Assembly: GCF_000299875.1 (NCBI RefSeq)
Contig: NZ_AMRK01000004.1
Coordinates: 62,001 to 126,000 of the forward strand
DNA from: Celeribacter baekdonensis B30
GTDB lineage: Bacteria > Pseudomonadota > Alphaproteobacteria > Rhodobacterales > Rhodobacteraceae
Direction: 5' to 3'
DNA: 64,000 nt
The position numbers and the translations under genes are program-made. The notes beneath the pieces are model-generated. The model was not told where the DNA came from and searched no databases. It was given only the letters and a program-made list of their open reading frames with translations. This document shows, in pieces, positions 47,195 to 55,556 of this stretch; positions within the stretch are counted from its first letter, which is position 1; the number at the start of each line of letters is the position of its first letter.

Positions 47195-49600
47195 ATGCAC
47201 GAGCAACTCCAATCCTACCCCGTTCTTCCGCTGCGCGACATCGTGGTTTTTCCGCATATGGTTGTGCCGCTGTTTGTTGGCCGTGAGAAATCGGTCAAGG
47301 CGCTGGAAGAGGTGATGAACCAGGACAAGCAGATTCTGCTTGCCGCCCAAATGGACCCGTCGGTCGATGACCCGGATATTGATGGCATTTTCCGCGTCGG
47401 TGTCTTGGCCAATGTGTTGCAGCTTTTGAAACTGCCCGATGGTACGGTCAAGGTTTTGGTCGAGGGCGAAAGCCGCGTCCGGCTGACCGAATTCACCCAA
47501 AATGACAGCTATTTCGAAGCTCAGGTCATCCCGCTTGAAGAGAGCGAAGGCGATCCCGCCGCGATCACCGCGTTGTTGCGCTCGGTGCGCGAAGAGTTTG
47601 AACATTACGCCAAGGTGAAAAAGAACATCCCGGAGGAGGCGCTGGCCGCCGTGTCCGAGACCCGCGAACCCGCGAAACTGGCCGATCTGGTGGCCGGGCA
47701 TCTGGGGGTGGAAGTGGACCAGAAGCAAAAGCTTTTGGAAACGCTGGCCATTGATGACCGTCTTGAGGCGGTGTACGGCCTGATGCAGGGCGAAATGTCG
47801 GTGTTGCAGGTCGAGAAAAAGATCAAGACCCGCGTCAAATCCCAAATGGAGCGCACCCAGCGCGAATATTACCTGAATGAGCAAATGAAGGCCATTCAGA
47901 AGGAATTGGGCGACGGCGAAGACGGGGCCAATGAGATTGCGGAATTGGAGGCGAAAGTCGCCGAGACCAAGCTGTCGAAAGAGGCCAAGGACAAGGTCGA
48001 TGCCGAGATCAAAAAGCTCAAAAACATGAGCCCGATGTCGGCAGAAGCCACCGTGGTGCGCAACTATCTGGATTGGATGCTTTCAATCCCATGGGGCGTG
48101 AAATCGCGGGTCAAAAAGGACCTGAGCCGGGCCGAGGACATCCTCGATCAGGATCACTATGGTTTGGAAAAAGTCAAAGAGCGCATCGTCGAATATCTCG
48201 CCGTGCAACAGCGCAGCCAGAAACTCAAAGGCCCGATCATGTGCCTTGTGGGGCCTCCGGGCGTGGGCAAAACCTCGCTTGGGAAATCGGTTGCCAAGGC
48301 CACGGGGCGCGAATTTATTCGCATCTCTTTGGGCGGTGTGCGCGATGAGTCCGAGATCCGCGGTCACCGCCGGACCTACATCGGCTCCATGCCGGGTAAG
48401 ATCATCCAGGCGTTGAAAAAGGCCAAAACCACCAATCCGCTCATTTTGCTCGATGAGATCGACAAGATGGGTCAGGATTTCCGTGGCGATCCCGCAAGCG
48501 CCATGCTCGAAGTGCTGGACCCGGAACAGAACTCCACCTTTGTGGATCACTATATGGAGGTCGAATATGACCTCTCCAACGTGATGTTCCTGACCACATC
48601 GAACAGCTACAACATGCCGGGGCCGCTGATGGACCGGATGGAGATCATCCCGCTTTCGGGGTATACCGAGGACGAAAAGGCTGAGATCGCCAAACAGCAT
48701 TTGATCCCGAAACAGATCAAAAACCACGGCCTCAAAGCCAAGGAATTTTCTGTCACGGATGGCGCGATCATGGATGTGATCCGTTATTACACCCGCGAGG
48801 CGGGGGTGCGCAGCCTTGAGCGCGAATTGGCCAAGATTGCCCGCAAAGCGGTGACCAAAATCGTGCGTAAAGAGGTCGAGGCGGTGCATGTCACCTCCGA
48901 GACGCTTGAGGAGTTCCTGGGCGTGCGCAAAGTGCGCTACGGCTTGGCGGAGAAAGAAGATCAGATCGGTGTTGTCACCGGGCTGGCCTATACCTCCGTC
49001 GGCGGTGATCTGTTGCAGATCGAGGCGCTCAAACTGCCCGGCAAGGGGCGGATGAAAACCACGGGTAAGCTCGGCGATGTGATGAAAGAAAGCATCGACG
49101 CGGCCAGCTCCTATGTCCGCTCCATCGCGCCCTCTCTTGGGGTCAAGCCGCCGCTGTTTGACACGATGGACATCCACGTCCACGTGCCCGATGGGGCGAC
49201 GCCAAAAGACGGACCGTCTGCCGGTCTGGCCATGGTCACGACCATTGTGTCGGTGCTGACGCAAATCCCGGTGCGCAAAGACATCGCCATGACCGGCGAA
49301 GTCAGTCTGCGCGGCAATGCAACGGCGATCGGCGGGCTGAAAGAGAAACTCTTGGCGGCGTTGCGCGGCGGGATCAAAACCGTTCTCATCCCTGAGGAGA
49401 ACGTCAAAGATCTGGCCGACATCCCGGACAACGTCAAAGAGGGGCTGGAAATCATCCCGGTCACCCATGTCTCTGAAGTGCTCAAATACGCGCTTGTGCG
49501 CCAGCCTGAGCCGGTGGAATGGGACGCAGAGGCCGATGAGGCGGCGCGTTTGGCCAAAATCACCTCAACCGGTGAAGGGCAGGGCGCAACCGCGCATTGA
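47195..49600 (+). CDS. lon: ATP-dependent protease Lon
   Basis: An 801-residue cytoplasmic protease that breaks down misfolded and regulatory proteins. The LON N-terminal domain begins PVLPLRDIVVFPHMVVPLFV; Walker A GPPGVGKTSLGKSVA lies near residue 353, Walker B near ILLDEIDKMGQD, and the catalytic serine in PKDGPSAGLAM near residue 676 with the lysine in AIGGLKEKLLAA near residue 719. The start is the ATG at 47195, 6 bases after AAAAGGA; the ATG at 47189 is too close to that site. A heat-shock promoter lies upstream. The HU-like gene follows, the same order as in many proteobacteria. Confidence 0.96.
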   Translation: MHEQLQSYPVLPLRDIVVFPHMVVPLFVGREKSVKALEEVMNQDKQILLAAQMDPSVDDPDIDGIFRVGVLANVLQLLKLPDGTVKVLVEGESRVRLTEFTQNDSYFEAQVIPLEESEGDPAAITALLRSVREEFEHYAKVKKNIPEEALAAVSETREPAKLADLVAGHLGVEVDQKQKLLETLAIDDRLEAVYGLMQGEMSVLQVEKKIKTRVKSQMERTQREYYLNEQMKAIQKELGDGEDGANEIAELEAKVAETKLSKEAKDKVDAEIKKLKNMSPMSAEATVVRNYLDWMLSIPWGVKSRVKKDLSRAEDILDQDHYGLEKVKERIVEYLAVQQRSQKLKGPIMCLVGPPGVGKTSLGKSVAKATGREFIRISLGGVRDESEIRGHRRTYIGSMPGKIIQALKKAKTTNPLILLDEIDKMGQDFRGDPASAMLEVLDPEQNSTFVDHYMEVEYDLSNVMFLTTSNSYNMPGPLMDRMEIIPLSGYTEDEKAEIAKQHLIPKQIKNHGLKAKEFSVTDGAIMDVIRYYTREAGVRSLERELAKIARKAVTKIVRKEVEAVHVTSETLEEFLGVRKVRYGLAEKEDQIGVVTGLAYTSVGGDLLQIEALKLPGKGRMKTTGKLGDVMKESIDAASSYVRSIAPSLGVKPPLFDTMDIHVHVPDGATPKDGPSAGLAMVTTIVSVLTQIPVRKDIAMTGEVSLRGNATAIGGLKEKLLAALRGGIKTVLIPEENVKDLADIPDNVKEGLEIIPVTHVSEVLKYALVRQPEPVEWDAEADEAARLAKITSTGEGQGATAH

Positions 49601-49625
49601 TTTCGTCTCGGAAACAATCATAATG

Positions 49626-49652
49626 AAAAACCGGCCTGAGGGCCGGTTTTTT
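49626..49652 (+). terminator. Terminator of lon
   Basis: AAAAACCGGCC and GGCCGGTTTTT form a stem around TGAG, followed by more T. Confidence 0.85.
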
Positions 49653-49825
49653 GTGGCTGATATGCCACCAAGCCTCTGTGGTTTACCCCGAGATTGCCAG
49701 AGTTTTGAGCAATCATGCCAGATGACCGCGCTGTACCCCATGAGATAAACCATTCGTTCATTTCCCATTTGCGCCAAGGGGGGCTGTGGCGTTAGGGTTT
49801 CCGTGAGCGAAACAAAGAGGTTCAA

Positions 49826-50338
49826 ATGGCAACCCGAAAATCCTCGACCAGCAACCGCAAGACTGCGACCGCTGTCAGGAAGACCACATCAAAATCCACA
49901 TCCCCCCGTCGCAGCACCAAAGCGGCAACCATGCCAAAATCGGAGTCCCCTGTGACAACAATTTCCAATCCAGAGCCGCTTAAAACCGTCCCCAGCAGCA
50001 CAGATGCCGCCCCGGTTGATGCGCCTGAAGCAAGTGTAGTGACCACGATGAAAAAGAAAGAAATGATCGCCAAAGTGGCTGAAGCCTCTGGTGTGAAACG
50101 CTCTGACGCCAAAAAAGTGCTCGAAGCGGTGTTGGCAGAGTTGGGCGATGCGCTCCAGCGCGGCGACGAATTGAACCTGCCGCCGCTCGGCAAGGTTTCG
50201 GTCAACCGCCAACGCGAGGGCTCGGGCGCACATATCGTCATCGCCAAGCTGCGCCGCCCGAAAGCCATGATGGCGGGCGCCGAAGAGGGCGATGTGTCAG
50301 ACGCCGAGGCAACAGAAACCGAAGCCGCAGAAAGCTAA
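49826..50338 (+). CDS. HU-like DNA-binding protein with long N-terminal extension
   Basis: A 170-residue nucleoid protein. Residues about 75-150 are an HU/IHF fold: KKKEMIAKVAEASGVKRSDA, then the beta-arm region NLPPLGKVSVNRQREGSGAH and AKLRRPKAM. The first 70 residues are an unstructured stretch rich in lysine, threonine, serine and arginine (TRKSSTSNRKTATAVRKTTS), and the C-terminus is acidic. Ordinary HU is about 90 residues. The basic extension probably adds non-specific DNA contact. It sits next to lon, as hupB does elsewhere. Confidence 0.82.
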   Translation: MATRKSSTSNRKTATAVRKTTSKSTSPRRSTKAATMPKSESPVTTISNPEPLKTVPSSTDAAPVDAPEASVVTTMKKKEMIAKVAEASGVKRSDAKKVLEAVLAELGDALQRGDELNLPPLGKVSVNRQREGSGAHIVIAKLRRPKAMMAGAEEGDVSDAEATETEAAES

Positions 50339-50412
50339 AGCCTCGCGCTTTAAAAATCTGCATTTCGCCCCTTGCATCAAAGGACCCGTGGCGCTAAACA
50401 CCGCGCCACGGC

Positions 50413-50487
50413 GGGTGATTAGCTCAGTGGTAGAGCGCTTCGTTCACATCGAAGATGTCAGGAGTTCAAATCTCTTATCACCCACCA
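50413..50487 (+). tRNA. tRNA-Val (CAC anticodon)
   Basis: A full cloverleaf of 75 bases. The acceptor arms GGGTGAT and ATCACCC pair fully, the D arm reads AGCTCAGTGGTAGAGC, the anticodon stem is CTTCG/CGAAG with loop TTCACAT (anticodon CAC), and the T arm holds GTTCAAAT. A discriminator A and an encoded CCA (50485-50487) end it. A T-rich stretch follows. The 3' ends of tRNA genes are common integration sites, and an accessory patch starts right here. Confidence 0.95.
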
Positions 50488-50881
50488 TTTTCCACATTTT
50501 CCACATTTTGTTTTTAAATAAACTTTTTCTCACGCCAACTTCAATTGTATGGTGAAAACCTTTCAAAATGTATGTGCGCTTTACTGCAAGAGCAGGTAAT
50601 AGCATATGCATGGAACCTCACATGCGCCGCAGCACAGCTTTTGATCCTGAAAACGCGATCAAAGAGGCGTTGGCGAACGCGGGCATCATGACGAATATGT
50701 GTCGTGAGGATTGCGAGGTTGGCTGAACTGGATAGGCTGATCTCTCGGACGCTGAGACAAGAAAGGCCGCACTTGAAGTGGACAAGATGTTGCGGCCGCG
50801 GAGCGGAAGAGAAGAGCTGAACGACAAGCCACCCGAGAGCCGCGCGAGACGCCAGAAAAGGCAATCTGAGGCAGTGACCAA
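50488..50881. other. Decayed, mostly non-coding stretch after tRNA-Val
   Basis: This 394-base region has no intact gene. On the plus strand a short reading from the ATG at 50610 to the TGA at 50726 (begins MEPHMRRSTAFDPENAIKEA) continues in the same frame past two stops into a charged, coding-like stretch up to the next gene. It may be the relic of a small gene. The first 60 bases after the tRNA are T-rich (TTTTCCACATTTTCCACATT). No integrase or attachment repeat was found. Confidence 0.4.
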
Positions 50882-51385
50882 ATGAAAGAGCAAAGTAAAA
50901 AAGCGAAGATGTCGTTGAGAGGACTATGGCGGTTTTTACTGCGATTATTGACTTTAGCTTTGGTCGATATCTTTTTGGCGCCGTTCATTGCAATCATTTT
51001 TATCTTTGGCTTTAATATCTCGGATCCATTTGCAAGCGACATTCCCCCGGGCGATGGAGTTTGGCACTATTACATATCCCTCAGTGCTTTGGTGCTCCTG
51101 GCATACTTACTCGCTTTCTACGGCATCATATCCATCATTACGATTTTGTTATCTCGCAAACTGAATGTAAGGCGAAGAGCCCTTGTTCGTTTGGGCACTT
51201 ACAGTTTGTGGATAGGTATGTTTGTTTCCTTGGACCTTATCGACGCTGATTTTGATGTTTTGGTTTGGGTCAGGACTTCGATTTTTGTTGGTGATCCCCT
51301 TGTGTGGGGCGGTTTTTGTTCGTCACTCTTGTCGGAATATGTCTGGGAGCGAATTTCCAAAAGAAATAAAAGTCGAACAGCGTAG
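50882..51385 (+). CDS. Hypothetical membrane protein, AT-rich
   Basis: A 167-residue protein with four likely membrane segments: LLTLALVDIFLAPFIAIIFI near residue 22, YYISLSALVLLAYLLAFYGI near residue 64, LGTYSLWIGMFVSLDLI, and a last one near VWVRTSIFVGDPLVWGG. The N-terminus is basic. I recognise no family. The gene is more AT-rich than the surrounding genome and lies between a tRNA gene and a decayed fragment, so it is probably acquired. Its ATG follows TGACCAA, with no strong ribosome binding site. Confidence 0.55.
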   Translation: MKEQSKKAKMSLRGLWRFLLRLLTLALVDIFLAPFIAIIFIFGFNISDPFASDIPPGDGVWHYYISLSALVLLAYLLAFYGIISIITILLSRKLNVRRRALVRLGTYSLWIGMFVSLDLIDADFDVLVWVRTSIFVGDPLVWGGFCSSLLSEYVWERISKRNKSRTA

Positions 51386-51439
51386 TGGACACTTCACGGG
51401 CATGCTTTTGGTTTATGGAGAACCTTCGCTCATAGGCTC

Positions 51440-51563
51440 CAAGAGCTTTGCGCCGCTCCAGCACCCCGCACAGCAGGTCTTTCACCACGAATGGTTCCAC
51501 CCCAAGGTCGATCAATCGCGCATGGGTCGTATCGGCGGAGGTGGTGTGAAGGGGCGGTGCGCC
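51440..51563 (-). pseudogene. Fragment of a GspE/PilB-type secretion ATPase
   Basis: On the minus strand the reading APPLHTTSADTTHARLIDLG, followed by VEPFVVKDLLCGVLERR, matches the part of type II/IV secretion ATPases that reads STLHTN...RL-DMGVEPFL...L-GVLAQR. Only about 40 residues remain, with a stop just before and an unrelated tail after. The Walker motifs and the CxxC zinc region are absent. It is a dead remnant of a gene lost from this place. The rest of the 303-base spacer (51386-51688) shows nothing else. Confidence 0.5.
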
Positions 51564-51688
51564 TTATCCTCCGCTGGGCGTTTTGGTCGGGGCTTTTTGC
51601 CGGATTGTTTTGGCTCAGCGTGGTTTTGCCGCAGAGCTGAGACGAAATCTAACTTGTCAGACCCGGTTCGGCACAGTAATCCGATTCC

Positions 51689-52336
51689 ATGACTCAATCT
51701 GTGACCTATCCCACTCTTTATCTTTTGCGCCACGGCCAGACCGAATGGAATGTCGAGGGCCGTCTTCAGGGCCGTCTTGACAGTGCGCTGACTGAGACCG
51801 GCGTGGCGCAGGCCCATGCGCAGCGGGCGATTTTGGCGCCGATTTTGGCCGCGCATCCGGGGATCGCGATCCACGCAAGCCCTTTGGGCCGAGCGTGGCG
51901 CACCGCATCTGTCGTTGCCGAGGGGCGCGCAGTGCAGGCGGTGGACGGGCTCAAAGAAGTGTTCGCCGGCACATGGGAAGGCCGGTTGCGCGCTGAAGTC
52001 GTGGCGGAGCGGGGCTTTGGATCGGCGGAAGAAAAGGATATGTTCTCGCTGTTTTTAAGCGCCCCGAACGGCGAGGGGGGCGCGGCTTTGGAGGCCCGCT
52101 GTCGCGCTTATCTGGCCAGCCTCACCCAGCCCACCGTGATCATTTCGCATGGCGTGGTCTCGGCCTTTTTGCGCGGGATCATCTGTGGTCTCTCTTTGGA
52201 TGAGATCGCCGCATTGCCTCATGTTCAGGGTGTGGTGACGGTGCTCTCAGGCGGTCAGGCGCGGGTGCTTGACACAACAGAGGCGGCTGAAGCCTATCTG
52301 GCCCAATCCCTAGCGACCGATCCCCCTGCGGCATGA
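51689..52336 (+). CDS. Histidine phosphatase (phosphoglycerate-mutase-like)
   Basis: A 215-residue enzyme of the histidine phosphatase superfamily. The phospho-histidine motif LRHGQTEWNVEGRLQGRLDS lies near residue 11, the second histidine in VIISHGVVSAFLRGI near residue 152, and the glutamate region in EVFAGTWEGRLRAEV. It could be a phosphoglycerate mutase-like phosphatase or act on a small phosphorylated molecule. It begins immediately before a small membrane-protein gene that an IS element has cut. Confidence 0.88.
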   Translation: MTQSVTYPTLYLLRHGQTEWNVEGRLQGRLDSALTETGVAQAHAQRAILAPILAAHPGIAIHASPLGRAWRTASVVAEGRAVQAVDGLKEVFAGTWEGRLRAEVVAERGFGSAEEKDMFSLFLSAPNGEGGAALEARCRAYLASLTQPTVIISHGVVSAFLRGIICGLSLDEIAALPHVQGVVTVLSGGQARVLDTTEAAEAYLAQSLATDPPAA

Positions 52337-52522
52337 CGCCCTCTGGTTTGGGCGCTTGGGATGGGGCAGGAGGGGCCTATGAGCTTTTTTGACAAAATCC
52401 CGACCTCCACCTTTGTGATTGCTGCGCTGACCCTCGGGCTGGCGCCGTTTTTCCCGGAACCGCATGTCTGGGAAAAGATCAAAATGCTGTTGGCGGTGAC
52501 CTGCTCCCTAAGGAGTCCGCAG

Positions 52523-53371
52523 TTATAAGTTCGCTCTGTTCAGGTTTTGGCCTTCTCTTGACCTTTGGTAATACTCCCACGGGGTGAGCCCGTCGAGGCT
52601 CGAGTGGGGGCGGTGATGGTTGTAGTCCTCGCGCCAGGCCCCGATCAGAGCCCGAGCATGGCGCAGGTTTGCGAACAGGTGCTCGTTCAGACACTCGTCC
52701 CTCAGGCGCCCGTTGAAGCTTTCGACGAAGCCGTTTTGCATCGGTTTTCCCGGCGCGATGTAGTGCCATTCAACGCAACGCTCCTCCTGCCACTTCAGGA
52801 TCGCATTCGAGGTGAGCTCCGTCCCATTGTCGCTGACCACCATGCAAGGATAGCCCCGCATCTCAGCAATCCGATCCAGCTCTCTGGCGACACGCACGCC
52901 TGACAGCGACGTATCGACCACCGAGGCCAAGCATTCCCGACTGAAGTCATCGATCACGTTCAGGATGCGGAAACGACGCCCCTCCGAGAGCGTGTCGGAT
53001 ACGAAGTCCAAGCTCCAGCGCTGGTTTGGCTCCTGTGGGATCGCCATCGGCGCTCTGGTGCCAATGGCCCGTTTCCTCCCGCCGCGTTTGCGCACGGTCA
53101 GGCCCTCTTCGCGGTAGATCCTGTAGAGCTTCTTCCAGTTCACGTCCCAGCCCTCGCGCTTCAGCAAGATGTGCAAGCGGCGATATCCAAATCGACGCCG
53201 CTCAGCCGATAGCTCTCGCAGCCGCTGGCGCAGATCTTTGTCCTCCGACCGCTTCGGCTGTCGCCGATACACTCGCGGATCGATCCCGGCCAGAGCGCAG
53301 GCCCGCCGTTGTGAGTAGCTCTTTTCTTTCATGGCCCAGTCCACAGCTCGCCGCCTCGAACCGGGCCTCAG
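52523..53371 (-). CDS. IS407-group transposase OrfB (DDE catalytic part)
   Basis: About 280 residues, made as an OrfAB fusion by -1 frameshifting. The rve integrase core has the three acidic residues: [22 protein letters not shown] and [20 protein letters not shown] (D, D and E, with 35 residues between the last two as expected). The N-terminal part is an HTH_21 domain ([20 protein letters not shown]). The end is [15 protein letters not shown]. The coordinates mark the OrfB frame; the fused protein begins at the orfA start. Confidence 0.9.
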   Translation of the reverse strand: MRPGSRRRAVDWAMKEKSYSQRRACALAGIDPRVYRRQPKRSEDKDLRQRLRELSAERRRFGYRRLHILLKREGWDVNWKKLYRIYREEGLTVRKRGGRKRAIGTRAPMAIPQEPNQRWSLDFVSDTLSEGRRFRILNVIDDFSRECLASVVDTSLSGVRVARELDRIAEMRGYPCMVVSDNGTELTSNAILKWQEERCVEWHYIAPGKPMQNGFVESFNGRLRDECLNEHLFANLRHARALIGAWREDYNHHRPHSSLDGLTPWEYYQRSREGQNLNRANL

Positions 53372-53634
53372 AAGTTTTTTCCGAGCATCTCTTGCAGCGT
53401 GGCGACGTCCATCATCTGCTCGGCCAGCATCTTCTTGAGCTTCGCGTTCTCGGCCTCGAGGGCCTTCAACCGTCTCGCATCCGACACTTCCATGCCGCCA
53501 TATTTCGACCGCCATTTGTAAAAGGTCGCGTCGCTGATCCCGTGCTGGCGGCACAGCTCCTTCGCGCCGAGCCCGGCCTGGTGCTCCTTCAAGATGCCAA
53601 TAATCCGGTCTTCGCTGAAACGGCTTCTCTTCAT
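53368..53634 (-). CDS. IS407-group transposase OrfA (DNA-binding part)
   Basis: An 88-residue protein with an N-terminal helix-turn-helix ([20 protein letters not shown]) and a leucine-zipper-like coil ([20 protein letters not shown]). Its last codons read GKNF and hold the A6 slippery run AAAAAAC on the minus strand (complement of 53375-53380), where ribosomes shift by -1 into orfB to make the full transposase. It binds the IS ends. Confidence 0.92.
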   Translation of the reverse strand: MKRSRFSEDRIIGILKEHQAGLGAKELCRQHGISDATFYKWRSKYGGMEVSDARRLKALEAENAKLKKMLAEQMMDVATLQEMLGKNF

Positions 53635-53950
53635 CGTCTGTCTCCTCAGTTGGAGAACAGGCTAACCTCAAATCGAGGACTTTTCAGGGGAGCACGTCAG
53701 CGGGCGCGTTGAGCCGACCGATCGATATGTTTGATCTGGTGTTTCACGGTCTGCCTTGGGCGCTTTTGGTGCTGAAACTGGCGCGGGGCGATCGGGGACA
53801 GGCTGTCTAGCCGTCAATGTCACGAAACTGTCGGATAGATTTTACCATTTGGAAAATTGTCTGACACATTTCTCCGAGACAGTGCGGTTGAAGACGCCGG
53901 GGCTCAACGCCCTGCGTCTCATAAACGCACATCCAACCCGGAGACCTTAT

Positions 53951-55486
53951 ATGTCCATCCGTATCACGCGCCGTCAGGCGCTTGCCGGGGGCGCTGCCCT
54001 TGCCGGCTCCCTTGCCATGCCCGGCCTGTCCCGCGCCGCCACCCGTCCGTTGATCACCCACGGCGTTCAGTCCGGTGATGTCGCCCATGATGGTGCAATG
54101 ATCTGGGCCCGCGCGGACCGCGAGTCCAAAATGATGGTGGAGTGGTCCACCACGGACACGTTCGCCAATGCCACGCGGGTTCAGCCGCTCTCCGTTGGCG
54201 ATACATCCGATTTTACCGGTAAAATGTTGCTCGAAGGCCTGCCGTCGGACCAGGATATTTTCTACCGCGTCGCCATGGCCGATCTGTCGGACACCAATTC
54301 CGTCTCCGAGGCGGTCACCGGCCATTTCCGCACCGCGCCGGGGTCGCTGCGCGATGTGTCTTTCGTCTGGTCTGGCGACACCGCCGGTCAGGGCTGGGGC
54401 ATTGACGAGGGTCGCGGCGGCATGACCACCTACGCGACCATGCTGGGACATCGCCCGGATTTCATGATCCACTCCGGCGATACCGTTTATGCCGATGGCC
54501 CGCTCTCGGCTGAGGTCGAGTTGAAAGACGGCACGATGTGGAAAAACGTCATGGTCGAAGAAAAGACCAAAGTGGCCGAGACGCTGAATGAGTTCCGCGC
54601 CGCGCATAAATACAACATGCTCGACAAGAATGTGCGGGCGTTTAACGCCGAAGTTCCGATCCTCTATCAATGGGATGACCACGAGGTCACCAACAACTGG
54701 TATCCGAACGAGACCTTCGCCTCGGATGATCGTTACACCGAGAAATCGGCGGCCAAACTGTTTGCCCGCTCGGCGCAGGCGTTTTTTGAAATGTACCCGA
54801 TCCGCGTCAATGCCGCAGAACCCAAGCGTGTCTATCGCAAGGTCTCCTATGGTCCGATGCTGGACGTGTTCTTTCTCGACATGCGCACCTACCGCGACGA
54901 CAATGACGGCAACCGTCAGCCGACGCCGAAGGATTTCCTGGGCGCCGAACAGATTGCTTGGCTCAAGGGCGCTTTGTCGACGTCGAAAGCCACATGGAAA
55001 GTCATCGCCGCCGATATGCCCATCGGTATGATGGTGCGCGATGGCAAAGAGGCGTTTGAAAACATGGCCAATGGCGATGGTCCGGTTCTGGGGCGTGAAT
55101 TCGATATCGCCGAAGTGCTGTCCTTTATCAAACATGCCAAGGTCAAAAACACCGTCTGGCTCACGGCCGATGTGCATTACACCGCCGCGCATCACTATAG
55201 CCCGGAGCGTGCCGAGTTTCAGGACTTTGAGCCGTTCTGGGAATTCGTTTCCGGTCCGCTGCACGCGGGCACCTTTGGTCCGAGTGAGTATGACAACACC
55301 TTTGGCCCGAAGGTCGAATTTGCCAAAGCGCCGCCAGAAGGCGAGTTCAACCTGCCGCCGTCCGATGGCTATCAGTTCTTTGGCAAGGTCGATATTTCCG
55401 CTGCGGACCGGACGATGACCGTGTCGCTTTTGGATGCGGCTGACACGTTGTTGTGGTCCACGACGATCGCACCCGATCTGGCGTAA
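53951..55486 (+). CDS. PhoD family alkaline phosphatase
   Basis: A 511-residue secreted phosphodiesterase/phosphatase. The Tat signal MSIRITRRQALAGGAALAGS begins the reading, cut near SRAAT. PhoD motifs follow: THGVQSGDVAHDGAMIWARA near residue 35, SGDTAGQGWGIDEG and FMIHSGDTVYADGP with metal aspartates near residue 170, and WDDHEVTNNWYPNE near residue 240; TADVHYTAAHHY supplies the last ligands near residue 405. The start is the ATG at 53951 behind GGAGACC. With the PhoX-like gene at the left edge, the strain has two types of phosphate-scavenging enzymes. A terminator follows. Confidence 0.9.
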   Translation: MSIRITRRQALAGGAALAGSLAMPGLSRAATRPLITHGVQSGDVAHDGAMIWARADRESKMMVEWSTTDTFANATRVQPLSVGDTSDFTGKMLLEGLPSDQDIFYRVAMADLSDTNSVSEAVTGHFRTAPGSLRDVSFVWSGDTAGQGWGIDEGRGGMTTYATMLGHRPDFMIHSGDTVYADGPLSAEVELKDGTMWKNVMVEEKTKVAETLNEFRAAHKYNMLDKNVRAFNAEVPILYQWDDHEVTNNWYPNETFASDDRYTEKSAAKLFARSAQAFFEMYPIRVNAAEPKRVYRKVSYGPMLDVFFLDMRTYRDDNDGNRQPTPKDFLGAEQIAWLKGALSTSKATWKVIAADMPIGMMVRDGKEAFENMANGDGPVLGREFDIAEVLSFIKHAKVKNTVWLTADVHYTAAHHYSPERAEFQDFEPFWEFVSGPLHAGTFGPSEYDNTFGPKVEFAKAPPEGEFNLPPSDGYQFFGKVDISAADRTMTVSLLDAADTLLWSTTIAPDLA

Positions 55487-55497
55487 ATCGCATAAAG

Positions 55498-55529
55498 AAG
55501 CCCCGGAGAGTGATCTCCGGGGCTTTTTC
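55498..55529 (+). terminator. Terminator of phoD
   Basis: AAGCCCCGGAGA and TCTCCGGGGCTT form a 12-base-pair stem around GTGA, followed by TTTCT. Confidence 0.88.
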
Positions 55530-55556
55530 TATAGATGCAAGATTTAGGCCCGAAAC

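Larger units (their letters stand above)
52497..53699 (-). mobile_element. Intact IS3-family (IS407 group) insertion sequence
   Basis: A 1203-base element bounded by imperfect inverted ends: TGACCTGCTCCC on the left and, read inwards, TGACGTGCTCCCC on the right. Four-base direct repeats, GCGG at 52493-52496 and 53700-53703, flank it exactly, which shows a clean transposition and suggests a recent one. It holds orfA and orfB on the minus strand with a frameshift signal between them. Four-base duplication and a 1.2-kb size fit the IS407 group. Confidence 0.93.
52379..53810 (+). pseudogene. Small membrane protein gene split by an IS407-group element
   Basis: The two halves, 52379-52496 and 53704-53810, join in frame when the element and one GCGG copy are removed. 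The restored 74-residue product begins MSFFDKIPTSTFVIAALTLG, passes through PHVWEKIKMLLAGALSRPID and ends LKLARGDRGQAV, with two hydrophobic segments. Such proteins are often labelled RND transporter in this clade, though they are far too short for one. AGGAGGGG precedes the ATG. As it stands, only the first 39 codons are native, followed by 7 IS-derived codons. Confidence 0.85.

Noticed and set aside
53756-53950. Longer start for the PhoD gene at 53756
   Set aside because: This leader overlaps the tail of the split membrane gene and would bury the Tat signal 65 residues inside the protein. The ATG at 53951 has a ribosome binding site and puts the signal at the N-terminus.
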